Shown: positions 1 through 6,437 of the stretch, piece by piece | Position numbering within the stretch: the first letter of the stretch is position 1 | Layout: each line of letters starts with the position of its first letter | From: Gammaproteobacteria bacterium | GTDB lineage: Bacteria; Pseudomonadota; Gammaproteobacteria; Pseudomonadales; Pseudohongiellaceae | Assembly: GCA_007571115.1 (NCBI GenBank) | Contig: RKSA01000149.1 | Coordinates: forward strand, 1-6,444 | DNA length: 6,444 nucleotides | Direction of reading: 5' to 3' | The notes under the pieces: model-generated | Told to the model about the DNA's origin: nothing | What the model saw: only the letters and a program-made list of their open reading frames with translations | Database searches by the model: none | Position numbers and translations under genes: made by a program

Positions 1-1
1 C

Positions 2-130
2 GGGCTGGAAACCGCCCGGAACCGCGCCAGGGAACTTGCGCAGCAAGCCATCGCCGCCCTCGCCGAATTCGACGAAAAAGCCGCCCCCCTGCGCCATCTC
101 GCCACATACATCATCGAGCGAGGCAATTGA
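2..130 (+). CDS. ispA: Farnesyl diphosphate synthase, C-terminal end (partial)
   Basis: This is the 3' end of a gene entering from the left, read in frame 2 through 42 codons to TGA at 128-130. The peptide starts GLETARNRARELAQQAIAAL and ends LATYIIERGN. That matches the last helices of bacterial short-chain prenyltransferases of the IspA type, which typically end in LA.YI..R. The enzyme condenses dimethylallyl and isopentenyl diphosphate into geranyl and then farnesyl diphosphate in the cytoplasm. The Asp-rich catalytic motifs lie outside the window, so the call rests on the C-terminal pattern plus synteny: ispA directly upstream of dxs is a standard proteobacterial arrangement (xseB-ispA-dxs). 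The 90-nt gap to the preferred dxs start shows no clear terminator, so co-transcription is likely. Confidence 0.82.
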   Translation, partial: GLETARNRARELAQQAIAALAEFDEKAAPLRHLATYIIERGN

Positions 131-220
131 ACTCAGCCCTTCCATGGAAGACCTGCCGGTGGCTGCATTCATGGCCTTCGATACGGTATGCTGGCGGGAC
201 TGTGGGAAGCTATTGCCAGC

Positions 221-2185
221 ATGTTGAAGGAAATACCGGCGACCAGGCCTGAAACGCCCTTGCTCGATGCGATCGACTCGCCGGCCGACTTGCGCGAGCT
301 GGCGCCTGATCGCCTGCCCGAACTGGCCCGGGAGCTGCGGGCCTATCTGCTCTATTGCGTCGGCAAGACCGGTGGCCACCTCGGCGCAGGCCTCGGCGTG
401 GTCGAATTGACCATCGCCTTGCACTACGTCTTCGACACTCCCGTCGACCGGCTCGTCTGGGATGTCGGCCATCAGGCGTATCCGCACAAGATTCTCACCG
501 GTCGCCGGGAACGCATGACGACGATGCGCCAGGCCGACGGGCTCGCGGCGTTTCCCAGCCGCAGCGAAAGCGATTACGACACTTTTGGCGTCGGCCATTC
601 GAGCACCGCCATCAGCGCCGCGTTGGGGATGGTGGTTGGCCGCCGAATGACCGGGGGCGAGCACAACATCGTCGCGGTGGTCGGCGATGGCGCCATGACT
701 GCGGGGATGGCCTTCGAGGCGATGAACCATTCGACGCATCTCGACGAGAACGTGCTCGTCATCCTCAACGACAACAACATGTCGATCTCGAACAACGTCG
801 GCGGGCTTTCCAACTATTTCGGCCGGCTCTGGGGGAGCAAGTCGTACAATTTCATCCGCGCCGGCAGCCGGAAGGTGCTCGCCATGGCGCCGAAAGCGCT
901 TCGCGCCGCCGACCAGACCGAAAAGTACATGAAAGGCATGTTGTCGCCGGGAACCGTGTTCGACCAGCTCGGCTTCAACTACATCGGCATCATCGATGGT
1001 CACAACCTCTCCCAGTTGCTCGACGTGCTGCACAACGTCAAGACCCTCGCGGGGCCGCAATTGCTGCACGTCGTCACGCGCAAGGGCAAGGGCTATAGCG
1101 AGTCGGAAAACGACCCTTTCGGCATGCACGCCATGGGCAAGATTGCCCCAGTCGCCGAGACGCGCCAGCCCGATGCAGCCGCAGCTACAGCCGCGGCCGC
1201 CACGGCAAAAAGCTCGCCGACGCATTCCCAGGTGTTCGGCAAGTGGCTCTGTGCCGCCGCCGAGCGCGACGAGCGGCTCGTCGCGATCACTCCGGCGATG
1301 GGCGAAGGCTCGGGAATGGTCGAGTTCTCGAAACGGTTTCCCGAGCGCTTTCACGATGTCGCGATCGCCGAGCAGCACTCGCTCACTTTCGCTGCCGGGC
1401 TCGCCTGCGAAGGGCTCAAGCCGGTGGTGGCGATCTATTCGACTTTTCTGCAACGCGCCTACGACCAGTTGATCCACGACATCGCCCTGCAGAATCTCGA
1501 CGTGCTGTTCGCGATCGATCGCGCCGGCCTGGTGGGCGAAGACGGCCCCACCCACGCCGGCAGCTTCGATCTCGCCTACCTGCGTTGCGTTCCCAATCTG
1601 GTCGTCATGGCGCCGAGCGACGAAGAGGAAACCCGGCTACTGCTTTGCACGGGGTATCAGCACCAAGGGCCTGCTGCGGTGCGCTACCCGCGCGGCAAGG
1701 GGCCAGGAGCGGCGCTCTGCGGCGAATGGCGCACCGTCCCCATCGGCAAGGCGGTGCAAAGGCGCCAGGGCCGCGAGGTCGCGATATTCGCTTTCGGCAG
1801 CATGACTGCGCCTGCCCTGGCTGCGGCCGAGCAGTGCGACGCCACGGTATTCGACATGCGCTTCGTCAAGCCCCTCGACGAGGCGACGGTCCGTGCCGCA
1901 GCCGATTCCCACGAGCTGCTCGTCACCGTCGAGGAGAACGTCGTCATGGCAGGCGCTGGCTCGGCGGTCAACGAGATGCTGTGCCGGGAAGGGTATCGGA
2001 AGCCGCTGCTCAATCTCGGCCTTCCCGATGCGTTCCTCGAACACGGCAAGCCCCCCGACATGTTGCGCAAGGTCGGGCTCGATGCGAGCGGAATCGCGAG
2101 CGCGATCAGCGCCAGGCTCGCCGGAAGCGACATCGGGCGTGGCGGATCACGGCAACAGCATGGCGAGGCAGGCAGCGATGGCTGA
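221..2185 (+). CDS. dxs: 1-deoxy-D-xylulose-5-phosphate synthase
   Basis: A thiamine-diphosphate-dependent enzyme that joins pyruvate and glyceraldehyde 3-phosphate into DXP. This is the entry step of the MEP isoprenoid pathway and also feeds thiamine and pyridoxal synthesis. From ATG 221 it is 654 aa, slightly longer than E. coli Dxs (about 620). Visible landmarks are PLLDAI near residue 13, the GKTGGHLG active-site histidine (H53), the ThDP/metal motif GDGAMTAG from residue 155 ending in LNDNNMSIS, and the catalytic Glu in AIAEQH (E384). TPAMGEGSGM, STFLQRAYDQ and AIDRAGLVGEDGPTH also match the family. An Ala/Thr-rich linker (about residues 318-330) separates the domains. An in-frame ATG at 188 would add 11 residues but has no Shine-Dalgarno. 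ATG 221 has GGGAAG at 204-209 and better fits the family N-terminus. The stop overlaps cobO. Confidence 0.97.
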   Translation: MLKEIPATRPETPLLDAIDSPADLRELAPDRLPELARELRAYLLYCVGKTGGHLGAGLGVVELTIALHYVFDTPVDRLVWDVGHQAYPHKILTGRRERMTTMRQADGLAAFPSRSESDYDTFGVGHSSTAISAALGMVVGRRMTGGEHNIVAVVGDGAMTAGMAFEAMNHSTHLDENVLVILNDNNMSISNNVGGLSNYFGRLWGSKSYNFIRAGSRKVLAMAPKALRAADQTEKYMKGMLSPGTVFDQLGFNYIGIIDGHNLSQLLDVLHNVKTLAGPQLLHVVTRKGKGYSESENDPFGMHAMGKIAPVAETRQPDAAAATAAAATAKSSPTHSQVFGKWLCAAAERDERLVAITPAMGEGSGMVEFSKRFPERFHDVAIAEQHSLTFAAGLACEGLKPVVAIYSTFLQRAYDQLIHDIALQNLDVLFAIDRAGLVGEDGPTHAGSFDLAYLRCVPNLVVMAPSDEEETRLLLCTGYQHQGPAAVRYPRGKGPGAALCGEWRTVPIGKAVQRRQGREVAIFAFGSMTAPALAAAEQCDATVFDMRFVKPLDEATVRAAADSHELLVTVEENVVMAGAGSAVNEMLCREGYRKPLLNLGLPDAFLEHGKPPDMLRKVGLDASGIASAISARLAGSDIGRGGSRQQHGEAGSDG

Positions 2186-2786
2186 GGGCAATTCCCGCGC
2201 AGCGCGGCACAAACGCGCCATGCAGCGCAAGAAGGAGCATGTCGACAAGCGCATCGCCGCCGCCACCGAGAGCCGTGGCCTGCTGATCGTCCTCACCGGC
2301 AATGGCAAGGGCAAGAGCTCCTCGGCCTTTGGCATGTTGGCCCGTAGCGTCGGCCATGGCCTGCGCTGCGCGGTGGTGCAATTCATCAAGGGAACCTGGG
2401 ATTGCGGCGAGCAACGCCTGTTTGCCGACAATCCGCTGGTTGAGTTCCACGTCATGGGAACCGGCTTCACCTGGGAAACGCAAAGCCGCGAAACCGACAT
2501 CGCTGCCGCGAAATCTGCCTGGGCCAATGCTAGAGCGCTGTTACGGAATGCAAGCGTCGAGCTCGTCATCCTCGACGAGTTGACGTACATGCTTACCTAC
2601 GGCTATCTCGACAAGGCCGAGGTGCTCGAAGCGCTGCGCGGGAGGCCGCCGTTGCAGCACGTCGTCATCACGGGCCGCAACGCCAGCCGCGAGCTGCTGG
2701 AAATCGCCGACACGATCAGCGAGGTGAAAGACGTTCGCCATGCTTTCAATCACGGCGTGCAGGCGCAAAAAGGGCTCGATTATTGA
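2178..2786 (+). CDS. cobO: Corrinoid (cob(I)yrinic acid a,c-diamide) adenosyltransferase
   Basis: This CobO/CobA/BtuR-type ATP:corrinoid adenosyltransferase transfers the 5'-deoxyadenosyl group of ATP to Co(I) of corrinoids, in de novo synthesis or salvage of adenosylcobalamin. From ATG 2178 it is 202 aa, normal for the family. It shows a basic N-terminal segment (RHKRAMQRKK), the family's P-loop TGNGKGKSSS (G41-S48), VQFIKGTWDCGEQ, the hallmark VMGTGFTWETQSRE, a Walker-B-like VILDELTY, and the conserved end HAFNHGVQAQKGLDY. GAGG at 2165-2168 lies 9 nt before ATG 2178. ATG 2160 is an alternative that would add six residues. The start lies inside dxs and overlaps its end by 8 nt, so translational coupling with dxs is expected. 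No separate promoter was seen. It converges on the minus-strand phosphatase gene with a 7-nt gap and no evident terminator. Confidence 0.93.
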   Translation: MAEGNSRAARHKRAMQRKKEHVDKRIAAATESRGLLIVLTGNGKGKSSSAFGMLARSVGHGLRCAVVQFIKGTWDCGEQRLFADNPLVEFHVMGTGFTWETQSRETDIAAAKSAWANARALLRNASVELVILDELTYMLTYGYLDKAEVLEALRGRPPLQHVVITGRNASRELLEIADTISEVKDVRHAFNHGVQAQKGLDY

Positions 2787-2793
2787 GTGTCCG

Positions 2794-3483
2794 TCATGGG
2801 CCTGCTGTTGTTGTCGCGTCGCTTTCGGCTTCCTGCCGTTGACTTGCCGCCTCTGACGCCCTGCTTTGGCTTCCCAGTCCTGCGTTGTGGAACAGCACGC
2901 TGGCGCGTTCGCGGCCTGTATCAACTTCGCGCAGGACCCGGGTCAGGCAGGCAAACGGAATGTTCAAGGGCAGGCTGCGGTTCAGGGCGATTCCCAGTAC
3001 CGTCGGCAGGATCACGCGCATGACGCCACCGTGAGTTACAAGCAATACATGGCTGTTCTCAGGCAATTCGGCGAGACCCTGCCAGGCGCCGAGCACCCGA
3101 TCGCGAAACTCGATGAAATTCTCGCCATTGGGAGGCGCCAGGGCGGTGATGTCCTCGCGGAAGCTGCGAAATTGCGATGCCGACCGCTTGCGCCATTCAT
3201 CCATGGGCAGGCCGTCCCAGTCGCCATAATCGAGCTCCTGCCATGATTCCTCGATGCGCAAGGGAAGCCGGCGGCCTTGTGCAAGATGCTCGGCGAAATC
3301 GCGGCAGCGCCGCAGCGGCGAGCTGATGACCTCGTGCCAGTCGGCGTCGGCCCGCTGCGCTGCCTCGTGCATTTGCTGCCAGCCGCGCGCGGTCAGTTCG
3401 GGATTGACCCTGCCGCGCAGGATGTCGCCTCCTCCCGGCTCGCCGTGGCGGAGCACGTCGATCGTGATCAGCTTGCCGGTCAT
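2794..3483 (-). CDS. Histidine phosphatase family protein, possibly CobC-like
   Basis: A 229-aa member of the phosphoglycerate-mutase/histidine-phosphatase superfamily. It has the N-terminal VLRHGEP motif (R12, phospho-accepting H13), the SSPLRRCRDFAEHL segment (R59), WQELDYGDWDG with the proton-donor-type E83, and LLVTHGGVMRVI containing the second histidine, H151. All catalytic residues are present, so an active phosphomonoesterase is expected. YGDWDG resembles alpha-ribazole-5'-phosphate phosphatase (CobC), which acts late in cobalamin assembly, and the neighbouring cobO supports that. Family members cannot be told apart by motif alone, however, so no symbol is given. The last ~28 residues are low-complexity (Ser/Ala/Glu/Thr) and look like a non-conserved tail. 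ATG 3483 has GAGG (complement of 3491-3494) 7 nt upstream and shares ATGA with the stop of the preceding membrane-protein gene, indicating coupled translation. Confidence 0.88.
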   Translation of the reverse strand: MTGKLITIDVLRHGEPGGGDILRGRVNPELTARGWQQMHEAAQRADADWHEVISSPLRRCRDFAEHLAQGRRLPLRIEESWQELDYGDWDGLPMDEWRKRSASQFRSFREDITALAPPNGENFIEFRDRVLGAWQGLAELPENSHVLLVTHGGVMRVILPTVLGIALNRSLPLNIPFACLTRVLREVDTGRERASVLFHNAGLGSQSRASEAASQRQEAESDATTTAGP

Positions 3484-4199
3484 GCCTTGACCTCGGCCTC
3501 GTCGAACTTGCCTGGCCGCCGAAGCTTGCGTCGCCGCAGGGCGCCAACGACAAGGCGCGCCAGCAAGGGCATCGCCCCCACCAATGCGATGGAAAACAGC
3601 GCCGGGCCGCTGACCAGCCCCGCAAGCGAGGTGATTCGCGCGAGCTCCGAGCCTGCGTTGACGAACACCGCAGTGGCGAGCAACATGCCGCTTTGCGTTG
3701 CGATGTAGAACGCTCGCAAGCTGATCGGAGTCAGCGACATCAGCAGGTTGACGAGGAAATAGGGAAACAGCGGCACCATCCGGATCGTGAACAGATAGAA
3801 CCCGCCATCCCGGCGCACGCCGCGGTTGATCGGTTCGAGCCGGTTGCCATAACGGCCTTGCACCCAGTCGAGCAGCAGGGTGCGGGCGATGACGAAAGCC
3901 AGCGTGGCGCCGATGCTGCTCGCGAACGAGACGATCACGGTCCCCCAGAGCACGCCGAACAGGGCGCCGCCAAGCAAGGTCATGAGCAAGGCGCCGGGAA
4001 TCGAAAGCGCCGCCATGACAACATACACCAGGAAGTAGACGAGCGCGGTCAAGGCGAAGTGTTCCTGCTTGAGCGCCTGCAAGGCGGCCAGTTGCGACTG
4101 CACGAACCCGAGGCTGGCGTAGCGCTCAAGGTCGAAGGCGAACCAGGCGCCCAGTGCGCCGGCCAACAGCAGCAGGAGCAGCACTCTCACTTTGCCCAT
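3480..4199 (-). CDS. TVP38/TMEM64 (SNARE-associated/DedA-like) membrane protein
   Basis: A 239-aa inner-membrane protein. A short basic start (MGKVR) leads into a hydrophobic helix (about 5-20). Further hydrophobic blocks lie at about 50-68, 70-106, 141-156, 163-182 and 198-220, and the tail is Arg/Lys-rich (RRRKLRRPGK), probably cytoplasmic. Family signatures are SIPGALLMTLLGGALFG (re-entrant-loop type, GGALFG at 77-82), SSIGATLAFVIAR, and the conserved arginine/proline stretch TIRMVPLFPYFLVN (R140, P143). Eukaryotic and some bacterial relatives are implicated in lipid scrambling and membrane homeostasis; the substrate here is unknown. AAGGAA (complement of 4205-4210) lies about 5 nt before ATG 4199. 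The gene is the first of a two-gene minus-strand unit with the histidine phosphatase (ATGA overlap) and is divergent from hemB. Confidence 0.9.
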   Translation of the reverse strand: MGKVRVLLLLLLAGALGAWFAFDLERYASLGFVQSQLAALQALKQEHFALTALVYFLVYVVMAALSIPGALLMTLLGGALFGVLWGTVIVSFASSIGATLAFVIARTLLLDWVQGRYGNRLEPINRGVRRDGGFYLFTIRMVPLFPYFLVNLLMSLTPISLRAFYIATQSGMLLATAVFVNAGSELARITSLAGLVSGPALFSIALVGAMPLLARLVVGALRRRKLRRPGKFDEAEVKA

Positions 4200-4326
4200 G
4201 TTTGTTCCTTTTCGTCCGCCCCGACCGCCCCGGCGCTGCCGGTCGAGGGGCTCGTTGTGTTATGTTTCGATTCGCCGTGGCCAGAGACGCCCATCGGCGG
4301 GGCCACTATAGAGGAGGAAGCCGCTG
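4200..4326. promoter_or_regulatory. Divergent intergenic region between the TVP38-family gene and hemB
   Basis: These 127 bases must carry the start signals for both divergent units. Two clear ribosome binding sites are present: AAGGAA on the minus strand (complement of 4205-4210) for the membrane protein, and AGGAGG at 4312-4317 on the plus strand, 9 nt before the hemB TTG. No convincing paired -35/-10 hexamers were found. TATGTT near 4261 and TATAGA near 4307 on the plus strand are only weak -10-like sequences without a matching -35. The promoters are therefore unassigned. Confidence 0.45.
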
Positions 4327-5340
<1,014 letters not shown>

Positions 5341-5377
5341 TCGCCTCGCCGAGGCCAGCGAAGGGCGCAGCGCGAAC

Positions 5378-5405
5378 TTGAATCCTGGCGAACCGCCCTT
5401 ATCAT
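5378..5405 (+). promoter_or_regulatory. Sigma70-like promoter of trxA
   Basis: TTGAAT at 5378-5383 and TATCAT at 5400-5405 are separated by 16 bp, each matching 5 or 4 of the 6 consensus positions. A start near 5412 would give a leader of about 40 nt ending in the AGGAGG ribosome binding site of trxA. This indicates that trxA is transcribed independently of hemB. It is read from sequence only. Confidence 0.6.
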
Positions 5406-5454
5406 TAGCGGTGCCCGCACGGTCGGCCCAGCAGCGCAACAGGAGGGAGTTTCC

Positions 5455-5811
5455 ATGAGCGACAATATCGTGTACGTATCCGACGCCAGTTTCGAACAGG
5501 ACGTATTGCAAGCGGAAGGCCCCGTGCTCGTCGACTTCTGGGCCGAATGGTGCGGTCCGTGCAAGATGATCGCTCCCGTTCTCGAAGAGCTTGCCGATGA
5601 ATACCAGGGCAGGCTGAAAGTCTGCAAGATCGACGTCGACGCGAACACGCAAACCGCGCCCCGCTATGGCATCCGCGGCATTCCGACCCTGATCGTCTTC
5701 AACAACGGCGAAGTCGCCGGAACCAAGGTCGGCGCCTTGTCCAAATCGCAACTCTCCGCCTTCGTCGACAGCCTCATCTCCCCACCCTCCTCGGCAGCCT
5801 CATCGGCTTGA
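5455..5811 (+). CDS. trxA: Thioredoxin
   Basis: A 118-aa cytoplasmic thiol-disulfide oxidoreductase that reduces protein disulfides and is recycled by thioredoxin reductase. It has the full fold signature: buried Asp (D27) in LVDFWAEW, the active site WCGPC (C33 and C36), KIDVDANTQTAPRYGI, and the cis-proline loop GIPTL (P77). AGGAGG at 5441-5446 lies 8 nt before ATG 5455. Compared with the usual ~108 residues, it carries about ten extra C-terminal residues (ISPPSSAASSA) that look non-conserved. In many proteobacteria rho follows trxA; here a PrlF-type antitoxin follows instead. The trxA stop (5809-5811) lies inside the -35 box of the antitoxin promoter. Confidence 0.96.
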   Translation: MSDNIVYVSDASFEQDVLQAEGPVLVDFWAEWCGPCKMIAPVLEELADEYQGRLKVCKIDVDANTQTAPRYGIRGIPTLIVFNNGEVAGTKVGALSKSQLSAFVDSLISPPSSAASSA

Positions 5812-5836
5812 CACCCCAAGGCAAGCTCCATACGAT
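5808..5836 (+). promoter_or_regulatory. Near-consensus sigma70 promoter of the prlF-like antitoxin operon
   Basis: A perfect TTGACA (5808-5813) and TACGAT (5831-5836) are separated by exactly 17 bp. The -35 box contains the trxA stop codon. Transcription would start near 5843, about 19 nt before the antitoxin ATG at 5862, leaving a short leader that holds the GAGGGAG ribosome binding site (5847-5853). The antitoxin therefore has its own strong promoter and does not depend on trxA read-through. Confidence 0.68.
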
Positions 5837-5844
5837 TGGGGGTG
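5812..5844. repeat. Inverted repeat over the antitoxin promoter: candidate operator
   Basis: The left arm CACCCCAA (5812-5819) and right arm TTGGGGGTG (5836-5844) are complementary apart from one extra G in the right arm, with 16 nt between them. The arms flank the -35/-10 spacer and touch both hexamers. PrlF-type antitoxins have an AbrB-fold DNA-binding domain and are known to repress their own operons, so a dimer bound here would block RNA polymerase. The absence of a following T-run argues against a trxA terminator. The operator role is inferred. Confidence 0.5.
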
Positions 5845-5861
5845 AAGAGGGAGCGTCTGTC

Positions 5862-6191
5862 ATGCCTGTCATCCGCGAAGTCTCGACGATAACGGCAAAG
5901 GGCCAGATCACCCTGCCCAAGACCATCCGCCAGGCGTTAGGGCTCGGTGTCGGCGCCAAAGTGACATTTGAACTCCAGGAGGACGGACGGATCATCGTCA
6001 ACCGTGCCGATACCGAACATGAAGATCCGGCCATCGGCGCGTTCCTCGATTTGCTCGCGAGCGATATCCAAGCAGGTCGACACGTCCAGGCGCTTCCGGA
6101 AGATCTGGCCGAGAACATGCTCGAACACGCGCAATGTCAAGAGAGGCAAGTGGATCCGGACGAAGAAATCGAAGGCAGCGTCGACCTCTGA
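5862..6191 (+). CDS. prlF: Type II antitoxin, PrlF/SohA family (AbrB-like)
   Basis: A 109-aa protein with an N-terminal swapped-hairpin AbrB domain (about 5-48: STITAKGQITLPKTIRQALG, then VTFELQEDGRIIV) and a C-terminal half typical of PrlF: EHEDPAIGAFLDLLASDIQA, ending in an acidic DPDEEIEGSVDL tail. E. coli PrlF has the equivalent AFL.FL..DIQ segment and an acidic end at about the same length (111 aa). The N-terminus should bind operator DNA and the C-terminus should neutralise a YhaV-type RNase toxin. ATG 5862 is chosen because GAGGGAG (5847-5853) lies just upstream and family similarity begins there; an in-frame TTG at 5808 would lie in the promoter's -35 box. The stop and the ATG of the toxin remnant share one base (TGATG). 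It may also be an AbrB/MazE-type regulator, but the C-terminal motif favours PrlF. Confidence 0.88.
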   Translation: MPVIREVSTITAKGQITLPKTIRQALGLGVGAKVTFELQEDGRIIVNRADTEHEDPAIGAFLDLLASDIQAGRHVQALPEDLAENMLEHAQCQERQVDPDEEIEGSVDL

Positions 6192-6316
6192 TGCATCGCC
6201 ACGGATGGACGCTGCTATTCCACGATTGCCTGATCGGCCAGCTACGCAAGCTCAATCACGCAGCCCAACGCGCGCAACAAGGCGATCCGGCAAGATTCGC
6301 ATCCAAATTGAGTTAA
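6191..6316 (+). pseudogene. yhaV: Truncated YhaV-family toxin (N-terminal remnant)
   Basis: The ATG overlaps the antitoxin stop by one base, as in intact prlF-yhaV pairs. The 41-aa product begins MHRHGWTLLFHDCLIGQLRK and continues with LNHAAQRAQQGDPARF. This matches the start of YhaV-like toxins (HGW.L..HPC......L...V....... DP). Full-length YhaV proteins are around 150 aa and carry the RelE-like ribonuclease core with its RAKF...RLFFR and W.NDE segments in the part missing here. After SKLS the frame ends at TAA (6314-6316), and no continuation of the family is visible in any frame to the end of the window. The remnant should lack ribonuclease activity. A short independent peptide is possible but less likely. 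Cause: a deletion or rearrangement, perhaps associated with the suspected insertion sequence 34 nt downstream. Confidence 0.72.
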
Positions 6317-6340
6317 GCGGGAATACGCTGTTTTTCCTGC
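6317..6340 (+). terminator. Possible hairpin after the toxin remnant
   Basis: GCGGGAA (6317-6323) can pair with TTCCTGC (6334-6340), seven pairs including one G-T, around a 10-nt loop, followed by TTTCCC. It could end the antitoxin transcript, but the loop is large and the T-tract is short, so this is a weak call. Confidence 0.25.
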
Positions 6341-6371
6341 TTTCCCTAGCCCGGATATTGCATGAGTGAAG

Positions 6372-6400
6372 AGGACAAGGATTCCATATTCCGATATAAT
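6372..6400 (+). promoter_or_regulatory. Sigma70-like promoter for the gene starting at 6438
   Basis: AGGACA (6372-6377, matching GACA of TTGACA) and a perfect TATAAT (6395-6400) are spaced 17 bp apart. Transcription would begin near 6407, about 31 nt before ATG 6438. Its position about 22 bases inside the presumed element end fits a transposase promoter. Confidence 0.6.
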
Positions 6401-6434
6401 TCAGTTAGGTAGACCGATACCGGAGGAATCCTTG
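6376..6434. repeat. Perfect 10-bp inverted repeat flanking the promoter and RBS
   Basis: CAAGGATTCC (6376-6385) and GGAATCCTTG (6425-6434) are exact reverse complements with 39 nt between them. The left arm begins at the end of the -35 box, upstream of the expected transcription start. The right arm overlaps the Shine-Dalgarno region (GGAGGAA, 6422-6428) of the downstream gene. Only RNA initiated further upstream would contain both arms and could sequester the ribosome binding site. Confidence 0.7.
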
Positions 6435-6437
6435 CCC

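Noticed and set aside
188..220. Earlier dxs start at ATG 188
   Set aside because: No ribosome binding site precedes it, and the added 11 residues are not typical of the family N-terminus. ATG 221 has GGGAAG upstream. It cannot be fully excluded.
144..227. A 27-codon ATG frame between ispA and dxs (MEDLPVAAFMAF...) as a leader peptide
   Set aside because: There is no Shine-Dalgarno before ATG 144 and no attenuator-like structure was seen. It overlaps the dxs start only by a few bases and nothing supports translation.
1243..2286. A 347-codon plus-strand frame inside dxs and cobO
   Set aside because: It is an out-of-frame, Arg-rich shadow of dxs with no family signature.
2784..2796. Bidirectional terminator between cobO and the phosphatase gene
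   Set aside because: The stop codons are only 7 nt apart and no hairpin with a T-run is visible on either strand.
5808..5861. TTG at 5808 as the true antitoxin start, coupled to the trxA stop
   Set aside because: It is the first base of the -35 box, has no appropriate RBS, and adds 18 residues with no family similarity. ATG 5862 is well supported.
6391..6419. CCGATA direct repeat (6391-6396 and 6414-6419) as a regulator site
   Set aside because: It is only 6 bp long, partly overlaps the -10 box, and its occurrence by chance is plausible.
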